A stretch of DNA of 64,000 bases from Catenulispora sp. GP43 (lineage in GTDB: Bacteria > Actinomycetota > Actinomycetes > Streptomycetales > Catenulisporaceae), in contig NZ_JBGCCT010000015.1 in NCBI RefSeq assembly GCF_041260665.1, forward strand, positions 124,001-188,000, read 5' to 3'. The position numbers were made by a program, and so were the translations under genes. Position 1 is the first letter of the stretch; every line of letters starts with the position of its first letter. This document shows, piece after piece, positions 44,774 to 55,051 of this stretch. The notes below the pieces were generated by a model. The model saw only the letters and a list, made by a program, of their open reading frames with translations, did no database searches and had not been told where the DNA came from.

Positions 44774-45430
44774 ATGACCACCGAACCCCCACCCCCCGGC
44801 ACCCTCCGCCCCGGCGGCCGCACCGCCCGCACCCGCACCGCGGCCCTGCACGCCGCCGAGGACGCCCTCATCGAGCACGGCTTCGACGCCCTGGACCTGG
44901 CCGACATCGCCCGCCGCGCGGACATCGGCAAGACCACCGTCTACCGCCGCTGGGGCACCCCCGCCGCCCTGGTCGCGGACCTCCTCATCGACATGGCGGA
45001 ACAATCCCTGCCCCGCACCGAGACCGGCACCCTCGACGGAGACCTCCGCGCCAACGCAGCCCTGGTCCACAAGACCCTGACCGAACCCCGCTCCAGCGCT
45101 CTGTTCAAGGCGGTGATCACGGCAGCGGCCGGCGACCCGGCCACCGCCGCCGCCCTGCACAGGTTCTACGCGACACGGATCGCGGAGTGGGCGCCGTGCG
45201 TCGAGCAGGCAGCCGCCCGCGGCGAGGTCCCGCAGGACACTGACGCGGCGGAGGTGATCCGCGCGGTCTCGGCGCCGCTGTACTACCGCTTCCTGGTCAG
45301 CGGCGACGCGCTGGACGCGGCGAGCGCCGAGCGGGCCGCGGCGGCTGCGGCGGCGGCTGCGCGGGCGGGGGCTTTTGTGGTGCGGGGCGGGGGTAGCGGC
45401 GGGGGTGGCGGCCGGGGAGGGTCCGGCTGA
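44774..45430 (+). CDS. TetR-family regulator with glycine-rich tail
   Basis: 218 residues. HTH: DLADIARRADIGKTTVYRRW. The ligand domain resembles the TetR_C_11 type (PRSSALFKAVITAAAGDPAT, PLYYRFLVSGDAL). A run of Ala followed by a tail RGGGSGGGGGRGGSG ends the protein and looks like low-complexity extension. Read from a leaderless promoter directly behind the lacI-type stop. No obvious adjacent target other than itself; the next gene is convergent. Confidence 0.85.
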   Translation: MTTEPPPPGTLRPGGRTARTRTAALHAAEDALIEHGFDALDLADIARRADIGKTTVYRRWGTPAALVADLLIDMAEQSLPRTETGTLDGDLRANAALVHKTLTEPRSSALFKAVITAAAGDPATAAALHRFYATRIAEWAPCVEQAAARGEVPQDTDAAEVIRAVSAPLYYRFLVSGDALDAASAERAAAAAAAAARAGAFVVRGGGSGGGGGRGGSG

Positions 45431-45608
45431 TCATTCGGCCTGCCTGCCTCGCGCGACAGCCAGCCTCAGCGCTCGCCGCCGCCGATCGGAACCGAGCCAG
45501 CGCCGCCAGCCAGATCGGCCAGCCGCCAGCCACCAGCCACCAGCTTCAGCCTGCGTTACTGCTAGCCGGCGCAGATCGGAACCCTGCCTCGCCGACTTTC
45601 GGCCACCC

Positions 45609-46829
45609 TCACCGCTCCCCGTCCTCGCCATCCCCCTGCGCCAGCGAAGCGACCTGCCCCCGATCCACCTCGAACGCCAGGCTCAGCTCCGCCACATGCC
45701 GCGGGTCCGAAAGCGTCCGGCCGGTCCGCTCCTCCAGCCGCCGCAGTCGGTACCGCACCGTGTTCGGGTGCACGTACAGCCGCCGCGCGGCCTCGTCGGC
45801 GGAGCCGCCGTGGTCCAGCCAGGCGCCGAAGGTGTCCAACAGGATGGCGCGGTCCTCCGCCGTCATGCCCTCCAGGCCGGACAGGATCCCGCGCGACAGC
45901 CGCGCCATCACGTCCGGTGCGCTCGCCGCCGCCACTGACAGGGAGTCGCGGCCGAAGACCACCACCTTGCCGGGGCTGGCCGCGCCGCGCAGGGCGATGC
46001 GGGCCAGGCGCAGGGCCTGGGAGGTGCCGGTGAGGTCGTCGAACAGGGGGCTGATGCCGACGCGGCCCACGCTGTCGGCGGCCAGGGCGTCGATGAGGAC
46101 GTCCAGTTGGTCGGCGGGGTGCGGGAGGCTGGCCAGGCCGATCTCGACGTCGTGCAGCAGCCGCCAAGCCGAGGTGATGCTGCGGCGTTGCAGTCCCTCC
46201 TCCATGCCGCGGGTCAGGCCGTGTTCGCCGACGCCGGCGACGCGGGCGGCGATCACCACGTACGGGCCCTGGTGCGGCAGCCGCAGCGCGTCGGCGGCCT
46301 CCCACACCTGGGCGTCGGACAGGTGCCCCTCCAGCAGGGCCTGGATCAGCGCCGAGCGGCGCTGCTCCTCGCTGCGGATCCGGGCCGCGAGTTCGGTGCG
46401 GTAGCTGTCCGACATCACGTCGGTGAAGCCCGACAGGCGGCGCCACAGGGCGGAGGCGGCGCGCAGGGCGACCCGCGGGGCGACCTCGTCGCGTTCGGCG
46501 GCCTCGGCCAGGTGCTCCCAGATGTACGCCAGCGAGATCTGATACGCCTCGAACACCGCCGACATCGGCACGCCCTCAGCGGCCCGGGCGCGGCCGGCGA
46601 GGTCGGCCGGGGCGTTGCCGTCCAGGGCCGGGTCCAGCAGCCCGTCGAAGATCACCCGGAAGTGTTCGACGACCGAGCGGTGCAGGTCGGCCGGGGACAC
46701 CCGTTCGGCGTAGACCGGAACCAGGGCGGTGATCCGGGCGGCGACGCCCGCCGCGAACTCCTCGGTGCGCTCGAGCATCCGGTTGGCCAGCGCTTCGGCC
46801 CCGGCGTCAACCTGGTCGTCGTCCGCCAT
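45609..46829 (-). CDS. PucR/CdaR-type transcriptional regulator
   Basis: 406 residues. A helical N-terminal sensor region (MSAVFEAYQISLAYIWEHLA) and a GGDEF-like middle typical of the group (VGRVGISPLFDDLTGTSQAL) lead to the C-terminal PucR helix-turn-helix (GGSADEAARRLYVHPNTVRY, RLRRLEERTGR). It lies downstream of the permease gene on the same strand, separated by a terminator hairpin, so has its own promoter. A 6-bp-arm palindrome lies directly before its ATG. Likely regulates the adjacent amino-acid permease. Confidence 0.86.
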   Translation of the reverse strand: MADDDQVDAGAEALANRMLERTEEFAAGVAARITALVPVYAERVSPADLHRSVVEHFRVIFDGLLDPALDGNAPADLAGRARAAEGVPMSAVFEAYQISLAYIWEHLAEAAERDEVAPRVALRAASALWRRLSGFTDVMSDSYRTELAARIRSEEQRRSALIQALLEGHLSDAQVWEAADALRLPHQGPYVVIAARVAGVGEHGLTRGMEEGLQRRSITSAWRLLHDVEIGLASLPHPADQLDVLIDALAADSVGRVGISPLFDDLTGTSQALRLARIALRGAASPGKVVVFGRDSLSVAAASAPDVMARLSRGILSGLEGMTAEDRAILLDTFGAWLDHGGSADEAARRLYVHPNTVRYRLRRLEERTGRTLSDPRHVAELSLAFEVDRGQVASLAQGDGEDGER

Positions 46830-46830
46830 A

Positions 46831-46845
46831 GCTACGCATCGTAGC
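46831..46845. promoter_or_regulatory. Palindrome abutting the pucR-type start codon
   Basis: GCTACG-CAT-CGTAGC, perfect 6-bp arms, begins two bases from the ATG at 46829. Candidate autoregulatory site, or a structure masking initiation. Confidence 0.5.
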
Positions 46846-46856
46846 GATCCGGGTAT

Positions 46857-46887
46857 CTCCCGGAATGGGTTTTCCCAGTTCCGGGAG
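46857..46887 (-). terminator. Hairpin terminator of the permease gene
   Basis: CTCCCGGAA (46857-46865) pairs with TTCCGGGAG (46879-46887), with an inner TGGG/CCCA pair and a TTTT loop. Located 13 bases after the permease stop. Confidence 0.7.
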
Positions 46888-46899
46888 TTCCCACTTCGA

Positions 46900-48357
46900 T
46901 CACCGCGCTCCGGGGTCGGCGTCGATCAGCCACCGCGTCGCGGCCCGCGGCCGCAGATACAGCACCCAGTACAGCGCAGCCACGGCGGTCGCGCCGAGCG
47001 TCCAGTAAAGATCCGAGGGCTGGGTGCGCCAGAGTTCGAACAGCACGCCGGCCAGGCTGCCCACGACCAGGATCGGCACCGCCGGCCACAACGGCATCCG
47101 CCACGCGCTCTTCGCCTTGTGCGCCCCGCGCCGTCCGACCAGCGCGGCGACCGCGACGATCAGGTACAGCCCGGTCACCGCGACGCCGGTGATCCCGTTG
47201 AGCGTGTCGACCGGTGCGAAGCACAGCGCCGTACCGGGCGCGCCGACCGCCAGCGTGGCGACCCACGGCGCCCCGAAGCGCCCGGACACCGTGCCGAGCG
47301 CCCGGTTCACCGGCTCCGGCCACGCCTTGTCCCGCGCCGAGGCGAACAGGATCCGCGAGTTCTGGATCACCATCACGATCGCGGCGTTCACGATGGCCGC
47401 GGCGATGCACAGCGCGACGAAGGCGCCGACCGCCGAATCGCTCCAGCCCTTGACCATCCCGATCAGGTCGAAGTTGTCGCCGGTCAGCGCACTGGCACCG
47501 CTGGCGCCCAAGGTGATGGCCACCGTCGGCACCACGACCACGACCGCACCGAGCCCGAGCGTCCACAGCACCGCGCGCGAGACGTTGCGCCGCGGCTCCT
47601 GGATCTCCTCCGACAGGTAGACGGCGGTCGCGAAACCCTGCAGGGCGAACAAGGCGACGGCCAGACCGACCATCACGGTCGCGAACGGCAACGCCCCGGT
47701 GTGGTGCCCGTCGGAGACCACCGGATGGATCAGGACGCCGGCCCCCTGGTGCGTGTGCGCGAAACCGAGCACCGCCACCACCCCGGCCGCGATCACCTCC
47801 AGGACCAGGAACACGCCGGTGATCCAGGCGTTGGCACGCAGGTCGAAGACGCCCATGATGGTCGACGCCGCCATCACGAACGCCCCGGAGTACGCCCCGC
47901 TGACCGGCAGCGCCGGGATCGCGGCGTGCAGGTACTCACCGGTCCCGATCGCGATGATCGGCGGGATGATGAACGCCGCGACCCCGGCCAGGAAGAACGT
48001 CAGCCAGCCCGAGACCCGGCCCAGCAGCGACCCGACCATGGCGTACTCGCCGCCGGCCGAGGGGATCAGGGTGCCCAGTTCGGAGTAGCAGAAGGCGACG
48101 CCGACGCACAGCACCCCGGCGATCGCCAGCGTGAGCGCGGTCCCGGTGCCCTGCGTGGCGAACAGGCCCGGCACGATGACGAACAGCGAGCTCGCCGGGG
48201 TCAGGCAGGACAGGGTGAGCAGGACCGCGCCGACCAGGCCCAGCGAGCGGGCCAGTTCGGGCTTGCCGGCTGTGGCAGTGGCAGTGGCAGTGGCAGTGGC
48301 AGGAGTACTCGATGTCGCACTCTCGGAAGTCGAGGGCCGGGCCAGGATCTCGGTCAT
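46900..48357 (-). CDS. APC-family amino-acid permease
   Basis: 485 residues, about twelve membrane segments. The N-terminus contains Ser/Thr and an Ala-Thr repeat from a hexanucleotide tract, then LARSLGLVGAVLLTLSCLTP, FCYSELGTLIPSAGGEYAMV, FALQGFATAVYLSEEIQEPR and IQNSRILFASARDKAWPEPV, all characteristic APC motifs. Substrate not evident. A palindromic element with 8-bp arms lies 30 bases upstream. Followed by a terminator and a PucR-type regulator. Confidence 0.9.
   Translation of the reverse strand: MTEILARPSTSESATSSTPATATATATATAGKPELARSLGLVGAVLLTLSCLTPASSLFVIVPGLFATQGTGTALTLAIAGVLCVGVAFCYSELGTLIPSAGGEYAMVGSLLGRVSGWLTFFLAGVAAFIIPPIIAIGTGEYLHAAIPALPVSGAYSGAFVMAASTIMGVFDLRANAWITGVFLVLEVIAAGVVAVLGFAHTHQGAGVLIHPVVSDGHHTGALPFATVMVGLAVALFALQGFATAVYLSEEIQEPRRNVSRAVLWTLGLGAVVVVVPTVAITLGASGASALTGDNFDLIGMVKGWSDSAVGAFVALCIAAAIVNAAIVMVIQNSRILFASARDKAWPEPVNRALGTVSGRFGAPWVATLAVGAPGTALCFAPVDTLNGITGVAVTGLYLIVAVAALVGRRGAHKAKSAWRMPLWPAVPILVVGSLAGVLFELWRTQPSDLYWTLGATAVAALYWVLYLRPRAATRWLIDADPGAR
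48273..48302 (-). repeat. Hexanucleotide repeat inside the permease gene
   Basis: Five perfect copies of TGGCAG (plus strand), encoding alternating Ala-Thr near residue 20 of the permease. The unit is a multiple of three, so changes in copy number would alter the length of the cytoplasmic tail only. Confidence 0.95.
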
Positions 48358-48386
48358 ACTCGACTACCGCCTCCACACCGATCGGC

Positions 48387-48408
48387 CACGGGTCATGAGC
48401 GACCCGTG
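48387..48408. promoter_or_regulatory. Inverted repeat upstream of the permease
   Basis: CACGGGTC (48387-48394) and GACCCGTG (48401-48408) are perfect 8-bp arms around ATGAGC. It begins 30 bases upstream of the permease ATG, in its promoter region. Candidate binding site for the PucR-type or PaaX-type neighbour. Confidence 0.6.
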
Positions 48409-48659
48409 TGTTCGGGCTATGAAAAGTGATGGACGTAACGGGCGTCAAGGCTGGTCAGCCGCGGAATCCGCAGTAAAAGCGGACATAGCGAAGCCCACGC
48501 CGACGCTATTTGATCAAGAGCGGTCAGAGATCTTCTCCAACAGCGGCCACCGCCATCACATTCGCAGGCACACCGACCCCAGAGCCTTGGATCACCAGGC
48601 GACGGAAACACGCGCGCTCCACAGAAAATCGACGCCGCGCACCGGTACGGTGGTCCGTC
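48409..48659. other. Divergent intergenic region, less GC-rich
   Basis: About 250 bases of lower GC between the permease and the paaX-like gene, with no supported gene. It contains small palindromes (GCGGAATCCGC near 48461, TTGATCAA at 48510-48517) and TACGGT at 48646-48651, 8 bases before the paaX-like ATG. Confidence 0.45.
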
Positions 48660-49517
48660 ATGGAGGGGTCCGAAGCATGGCCGCGCGTGACTCGGCGTCG
48701 TGAGACGAGCACCTTCAGTGCCCGATCACTGTTGATGACGCTCCTCGGCGAATACGTTCTCCCCCGCGAACGCCCACCATGGACCTCGACCATCGTGGAA
48801 GCACTCAGCGCGGACGGCGTCGAGGAGAAGGCCGCCCGCCAGGCACTCGCCCGCACCGCCGCGGAAGGCTGGATCGCCTCGGAACGCCTCGGCCGCCGCG
48901 TGCGCTGGACACTCACCCCCGAGGGGCGCCGGCTGCTGACCGAAGGCGCCGAGCGCATCTTCGGCTTCGGACGCACCACGCCCGCCTGGGACGGCCGCTG
49001 GCTCATGCTCCTGGTGACGGTCCCGGAGACCCGCCGCGATCTGCGCCAGCGCCTGCGCACCCGGCTCACCTGGGCCGGCTTCGGCACCCCCGACCCCGGC
49101 GTCTGGATCAACCCGGACCCGGCCCGCGAGGACGAGGCCCGGCAGGTCCTGCACGACCTGGACCTGGAGCAGGCCGCGATGTCGTTCACCGCGGCCCACG
49201 GCACCGTCGGCAGCCAGACCGCGATGGTCGCGCGCGCCTGGGACCTGCGCACCCTGGAAGCCGAATACGAAGCATTCGTCACGGCTTTCGGCGCCCTCGC
49301 CCCCGACACCGACACCAACACCGACGCGGCCGCCCTGCGCGCCCAGAGCCGCCTGGTCCACGAGTGGCGCCGCTTCCCGTTCCTCGACCCGCACCTGCCG
49401 CGCGAGCTGTTGCCCGCCGACTGGTCCGGCGTGAAAGCAGTCGAGGTCTTCCATGCGCGGCACGCCGAATGGAACGAGGCGGCGCAACGGGGATGGGACA
49501 CCCTGGACGGCGAGTGA
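48660..49517 (+). CDS. PaaX-family transcriptional repressor
   Basis: 285 residues from ATG 48660. Signature N-terminus SARSLLMTLLGEYVLPRERP, a winged-helix region (EEKAARQALARTAAEGWIAS), LTPEGRRLLTEGAERIFGFG, and the PaaX C-terminal dimer domain (WRRFPFLDPHLPRELLPADW). ATG 48660 is used because a TACGGT hexamer lies 8 bases upstream; GTG 48687 is an alternative. Family knowledge: PaaX binds aryl-CoA thioesters. The gene is convergent with boxC, 15 bases apart, so benzoyl-CoA is the likely effector here. Confidence 0.88.
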   Translation: MEGSEAWPRVTRRRETSTFSARSLLMTLLGEYVLPRERPPWTSTIVEALSADGVEEKAARQALARTAAEGWIASERLGRRVRWTLTPEGRRLLTEGAERIFGFGRTTPAWDGRWLMLLVTVPETRRDLRQRLRTRLTWAGFGTPDPGVWINPDPAREDEARQVLHDLDLEQAAMSFTAAHGTVGSQTAMVARAWDLRTLEAEYEAFVTAFGALAPDTDTNTDAAALRAQSRLVHEWRRFPFLDPHLPRELLPADWSGVKAVEVFHARHAEWNEAAQRGWDTLDGE

Positions 49518-49532
49518 GGACGCCACCCCCGG

Positions 49533-51193
49533 TCACACCCGCCGATGATCGAACTCCGCCGCCACCCCCGAGCCGTATCGCGACAGCGCACCGTCCGGGC
49601 CCGAGGCGTTCGGCCGCACGAACACCCAGTTCTGCCATGCGGCCAGCCGGCCGAAGATCTTCGTCTCCATGGTCTCGGGCCCGGGGAAGCGGAGATTCGC
49701 CTCCATCCCGGTCAACGCGTCCGGCGACAGCGCGGCCCGTTCTTGCAGCGCAAGGCGGAGCTCGTCCTCGAAGTCCAGATCGTCGTGCGCGTAGGTCACC
49801 AGCCCCAGTTCCACCGCCACGTCGGCGTTCAGCCGTTCCCCCACGTACGCCGCGGCTTCCAGGCCGCCGTCGTGGCCCCAGAAGCGCATCGCCAGGCGGC
49901 TCAGCCCGTTCGCCGTCGGCCACGCGGCCAGGTTCGCGGCCGTCACCATCAGCACGGCGGGCTCGGCGTCCGGATCGATGTCCTCGAACACGCCGTCCAG
50001 CATGTACTGCCGGTCCGCGGCCAGCGCGGTCTCGAGCAGCAGGCCGGCGAAGCAGCTTCCCGGGTCGATCACCGCCACCAGGCTTCGGCTCGTCATGTCC
50101 AGCCGCTTCAACGTCCGCTTGCAGTAGTGCCGCACCTCGTTCACGAACCAGTCGTCGGCCAGGGTGGTCAGCTGCGCGTCGTACGCCGAGACCATGTCCA
50201 CCGAGCCGCGGGTGCGCAGGACCCACGTCCCGATCTCCGGCTCGTTCGTACGCAGCCGCAGTATCGCGTCGTCGAGCGCGCGGGTCAGGGCCAGCGGCCA
50301 GTAATCAGCACCCTGAGTGTGGACGTCGGCGGGCGGCGCTTCGCCGGGTCCGAACAGGGTGAGGTCCGCACGCCGTGCGGCACGGTCGATCCGCACCGCC
50401 AGAAACGGATACGTCAGCGAGTCCTCGGTCACGACCCGCGCCAACGGCGTCAACGCGATGCCTTTCTCAGCCCCGGCGCCGATCCCCTCGGCCCGGCGTG
50501 ACCGGCGCACCGCCTCCTCGGCCACGCGTGCGACGTCCGCCGTGAACCGCGCCGGCGCGGCGATCGTGTCGACCAGTCCCCAGTCCAGCGCGGTCGTCCC
50601 GCGGAAGCCCTCGGTCTTGGTGGCGAAGACGTCCGCGCGGTCGCGGCGCACGTGCCGCTTGTCCGTCAGCCTGGTCAGCCCGCCGGTGCCCGGCAGCACG
50701 CCCAGCAGCGCCACCTCGGGCAGCGACACGGTCGTGGAACCGTCGTCGACCAGCACGATGTGCTCGCACGCCAGCGCCAGCTCGTAGCCGCCGCCGGCCG
50801 CCGGGCCGTTCACCGCGGCGATCCAGGTCTGCCCGGAATGCGCGCTCGCGTCCTCGATCCCGCAGCGGGTCTCGTTGGTGAACTTGCAGAAGTTCACCTT
50901 CCACGCGTGCGAGGACTGAGCCAGCATCCTGATGTTCGCGCCGGCGCAGAACATCCTCTCCAAGCCGCCGGTGAGCACTACGGCGCGGACCTCCGGATGC
51001 TCGAAGCGCAGCCGCTGCACGGCGTCGTAGAGCTCGATGTCGACGCCGAGGTCGTAGGAGTTCAGCTTCAGCGCGTAGCCCGGCACCAGGCCGCCGTCCT
51101 CGGCGACGGCCAGCCGGAGCGTGGCGACCGCGCCGTCGATCTGCAGCGTCCAGTGCCGGTACCGGTCCGGCGCGGTGTCGAAGTCCACGCCGG

Positions 51194-51197
<4 letters not shown>
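49533..51197 (-). CDS. boxC: Benzoyl-CoA-dihydrodiol lyase (epoxybenzoyl-CoA hydrolase)
   Basis: 554 residues, the expected length. Two crotonase-like halves: first with VVLTGGLERMFCAGANIRML and VNGPAAGGGYELALACEHIV, then PEVALLGVLPGTGGLTRLTD; second with RSLVAVIDPGSCFAGLLLET. The C-terminal region MEANLRFPGPETMETKIFGR followed by LAAWQNWVFVRPNA is diagnostic for BoxC. It opens the ring of 2,3-epoxybenzoyl-CoA hydrolytically. Start ATG 51197 overlaps the boxB stop (ATGA). Confidence 0.95.
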
Positions 51198-52627
<1,430 letters not shown>

Positions 52628-52690
52628 GGGCCCTCCTTGCGCTGCGCGAAGCCGCCGGGCTCTTCGGCGGTGTGTCGGAGCCCTGCTAAC

Positions 52691-52719
52691 GTTCTACACT
52701 TGCCGCGCGCGACTGCCAA
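52691..52719 (-). promoter_or_regulatory. Sigma-70-like promoter of boxB
   Basis: On the minus strand, TTGGCA (52719-52714) and TAGAAC (52696-52691) are spaced 17 bases apart, about 65 bases before boxB. Confidence 0.5.
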
Positions 52720-52790
52720 TACGCTGTCGAATATCATCGTCCACTACTATTCTCCAGATCTTTATGTTCGGGGGGACTGGGGCGGCTGCG

Positions 52791-53351
52791 ATGACGATCG
52801 TTCAGAACACGGCCAAGATCCTGGTCGCCGGCGGGTTCGGCGTGGGCAAGACCACGCTGGTCGGCACGGTGTCCGAGATCGAGCCGCTGACCACCGAGGC
52901 CGAGATGACCTCGGTGGGGCGCGGCATCGACGACACGGTCGGCGTGCCCGCGAAGACCGCGACCACCGTCGCGTTCGACTTCGGGCGCCTCACCCTGGCC
53001 GAGGACCTGATCCTGTACCTGTTCGGCACCCCCGGCCAGGAACGCTTCTGGTTCCTGTGGGAGGAACTGGCCCGCGGCGCCATCGGCGCGGTGGTCCTGG
53101 CGGACGTGCGCCGCCTGGCCGACGCCTTCGCCGCCATCGACTTCTTCGAGCACCGCGGCCTGCCGCACGTGGTGGCGGTGAACCAGTTCGACGGCGCCCG
53201 CAGCTACAGCCAGGACGCCCTGCGCGAAGCCCTCGCCATCCCGGCCTCGACCCCGGTCCTGATCTGCGACGCCCGTGACCGCACCTCCACCGTCACCGTC
53301 CTGCTGGCCCTGGTCGAACACGCGGTGAAGTGGCACGCCGACGAGGCGTGA
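52791..53351 (+). CDS. Conservon-type (CvnD-like) small GTPase, orphan
   Basis: 186 residues from ATG 52791. P-loop AGGFGVGKTTLVGTV, switch region with TVAFDFGRL, GTPGQERFWFLWEELARGAI (the hallmark of actinobacterial CvnD proteins) and VAVNQFDGA in place of NKxD. Family knowledge: CvnD is normally the fourth gene of a conservon after a nitrate-sensor-like kinase, a roadblock protein and a DUF742 protein. None of these is next to it here: boxB is divergent upstream and tag follows. An in-frame ATG at 52764 is an alternative start. Confidence 0.88.
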   Translation: MTIVQNTAKILVAGGFGVGKTTLVGTVSEIEPLTTEAEMTSVGRGIDDTVGVPAKTATTVAFDFGRLTLAEDLILYLFGTPGQERFWFLWEELARGAIGAVVLADVRRLADAFAAIDFFEHRGLPHVVAVNQFDGARSYSQDALREALAIPASTPVLICDARDRTSTVTVLLALVEHAVKWHADEA

Positions 53352-53400
53352 GCACCCGATCGCCCCGAACCTGTCGGACCCCGCGCCTACGATGGGCCCC

Positions 53401-53970
53401 GTGCAAGATCTGGTGACTGGCGAAGACGGCCTCCCCCGCTGCGGCTGGGCCGGCACGGGCGGCGACTACGCGGCGTACCACGACACGGAGTGGGGCCGCA
53501 CCCTGCACGGCGACGACGCGATGTTCGAGCGCCTGAGCCTGGAGGGCTTCCAGGCCGGCCTGGCCTGGATCACGGTCCTGCGCAAACGCGAGGCCTTCCG
53601 CAAGGCGTTCCACGGCTTCAGCATCGACGCCGTGGCCGCTCTGACCGAGGCCGACGTCGAGCGCCTGCTGACCGACCCCGGCATCATCCGCAGCCGCGCC
53701 AAGATCGAGTCCGCGATCCACAACGCCCGCATCGTCCGCGACCTCCCCGAGGGCCTCGACGCCTACCTGTGGAGCTTCGCCCCGGCCACCCACCGCCGCC
53801 CGAAGTCCTTCACCGAGACCCCGACCGAGACCCCGGAGTCCAAGGCCATGGCCAAGGCCCTGAAGAAGACCGGCGTGAAGTTTGTCGGCCCCACCTCCGC
53901 CTACGCCCTGATGCAGGCCACCGGCATGGTCGACGACCACCTGAAGGGCTGTTTCCGCGCCGCGGGGTGA
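53401..53970 (+). CDS. tag: DNA-3-methyladenine glycosylase I
   Basis: 189 residues from GTG 53401. Base-excision enzyme that removes 3-methyladenine. Signatures: LPRCGWAGTGGDYAAYHDTE (zinc Cys and the catalytic-region His), FERLSLEGFQAGLAWITVLR, FVGPTSAYALMQATGMVDDH and the final HLKGCF with zinc-ligand His and Cys. GTG 53401 is preferred to ATG 53392 because TACGAT (53388-53393) lies 7 bases upstream of it, the leaderless spacing seen repeatedly here. Codirectional with the GTPase gene, 49 bases after it. Confidence 0.92.
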   Translation: MQDLVTGEDGLPRCGWAGTGGDYAAYHDTEWGRTLHGDDAMFERLSLEGFQAGLAWITVLRKREAFRKAFHGFSIDAVAALTEADVERLLTDPGIIRSRAKIESAIHNARIVRDLPEGLDAYLWSFAPATHRRPKSFTETPTETPESKAMAKALKKTGVKFVGPTSAYALMQATGMVDDHLKGCFRAAG

Positions 53971-53995
53971 GGGCGCCGGGGCCGCGGATACGTGG

Positions 53996-54024
53996 TCAAC
54001 AAGGCCCCGGAGATCTGCTAATGT
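53996..54024 (+). promoter_or_regulatory. tRNA-Lys promoter candidate
   Basis: TCAACA (53996-54001) and TAATGT (54019-54024) are 17 bases apart; initiation would fall about 25 bases before the tRNA. Confidence 0.45.
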
Positions 54025-54056
54025 TTCACCCGTCAACGCGACACCAGCAAGATCAA

Positions 54057-54129
54057 GCGCCGCTAGCTCAATAGGCAGAGCAGCGGACTCTTAATCCGCG
54101 GGTTCGGGGTTCAAGTCCCTGGCGGCGCA
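54057..54129 (+). tRNA. tRNA-Lys (anticodon CTT)
   Basis: 73 nt. Acceptor GCGCCGC (54057-54063) pairs with GCGGCGC (54122-54128), A discriminator at 54129. The anticodon stem GCGGA/TCCGC encloses CTCTTAA, giving anticodon CTT. The T-arm contains GGTTCAAGTCC. CCA is not encoded. A clear terminator follows. Confidence 0.97.
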
Positions 54130-54141
54130 CCCGTAGCAAGA

Positions 54142-54171
54142 CCCCTGGCAGCTCAACTGGCCAGGGGTTTT
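54142..54171 (+). terminator. Intrinsic terminator of tRNA-Lys
   Basis: CCCCTGGC (54142-54149) pairs perfectly with GCCAGGGG (54160-54167), 10-base loop, followed by TTTTC. It begins 12 bases after the tRNA. Confidence 0.9.
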
Positions 54172-54266
54172 CTGTGTTTCCTCCGACCTTGCCAGGCGCT
54201 TCGATGTCCGACACACTGGGAGCAGCGCTTCTGATTTCGAAGCGATCCGGGAACACAGGAGGTTCC

Positions 54267-54560
54267 ATGGCCAAGGGCTACTGGGTCAGCGTCTACCGCA
54301 CCATCTCAGACCCCGACAAACTGGCTGCCTACGACGAGCTGGCCCGTCCGGCCGTCCAAGCCGGAGGCGGACGAGTCCTCTCCCGTGGCGAACGCGTCGT
54401 CGGATACGACGCCGGCATCGCCGAGCGCACCATCCTGATCGAGTTCGACAGCTTTGAGCAGGCCGTCGCGGCACGTGAGAGCGAGGCCTACCAGAAGGCG
54501 CTGGTCGCTCTCGGAGACGGCGTCGAGCGCGACTTCCGCGTCATCGAAGGCCTCGACTGA
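54267..54560 (+). CDS. DUF1330-family protein
   Basis: 97 residues from ATG 54267, behind AGGAGG at 5 bases. MAKGYWVSVYRTISDPDKLA and YDELARPAVQAGGGRVLSRG, then RTILIEFDSFEQAVAARESE and AYQKAL are the standard DUF1330 (dimeric alpha-beta barrel) pattern. Biochemical role unknown. Convergent with a DUF5994 gene, 8 bases apart. The plus frame is open for 31 codons upstream of the chosen start, across the tRNA terminator, and is not used. Confidence 0.88.
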   Translation: MAKGYWVSVYRTISDPDKLAAYDELARPAVQAGGGRVLSRGERVVGYDAGIAERTILIEFDSFEQAVAARESEAYQKALVALGDGVERDFRVIEGLD

Positions 54561-54568
54561 CCGGGGGC

Positions 54569-55051
54569 TCACCCCTGGTCGAACGCGATACCCCCCGGGC
54601 CGAACAGCTCCCCCGCCGAAGTGTTGTTCCCGGTCGTCGCGGCGCACGCCATCGCGGCGGCCGCGGCCTGCCCGGCCGTGCGGGGAGGCACGACGAGCAG
54701 GAGCCGCTGGTCCAGGATCCCCAGTCTGAGACTTATGGTCTCCGCGCTGGCGGTCAGCCCGCCGATCCTGACGATCTCCCCGTTCACCGTGATCGAGCGC
54801 GGCACGTCCGCCCAGCACGCGGTGTCGAGGGCGACCCGGCGGATCTGGCCCAGATGCGCGCCGAGCGCCGTGATCAGGTCCGGCAGCTCGGCCGCCAGGG
54901 CGTAGGACCGGGGCCACCAGGCGCCGTCGAAGAGCCCGGTTCCCGCCATCGTCGGTTCCAGGGCCAGACGCGGCAGACAGCCGGAGGCGAAGTGCCGGAG
55001 TTCTGGTTCTGGTTCTCGTTCATGGGTTGCGGGGATGAAGTGCTCCGACAT
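54569..55051 (-). CDS. DUF5994-family protein, copy 1
   Basis: 160 residues from ATG 55051. Core shared with the second copy at 58689: LPRLALEPT, TGLFDGAWWPRS, AELPDLITALGAHLG, DVPRSITVNGEIVRIGG, ISLRLG and LLLVVP. The C-terminus is longer than in copy 2. Function unknown; the family is confined to actinobacteria and I associate it with stress-related loci. No good ribosome binding site is seen for ATG 55051. The region to the next gene (55052-55326) holds a perfect GCTCAGCTGAGC palindrome at 55281-55292. Confidence 0.8.
   Translation of the reverse strand: MSEHFIPATHEREPEPELRHFASGCLPRLALEPTMAGTGLFDGAWWPRSYALAAELPDLITALGAHLGQIRRVALDTACWADVPRSITVNGEIVRIGGLTASAETISLRLGILDQRLLLVVPPRTAGQAAAAAMACAATTGNNTSAGELFGPGGIAFDQG

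Noticed and set aside
45431-45608. Repeats such as GATCGGAACC and CAGCCAC in the gap after the tetR gene as a CRISPR-like or attachment structure
   Set aside because: Only two copies and irregular spacing; looks like a degenerate GC-rich spacer.
54057-54171. tRNA-Lys as an integration site
   Set aside because: No repeat of the tRNA 3' end is seen downstream, and no integrase is in the window.
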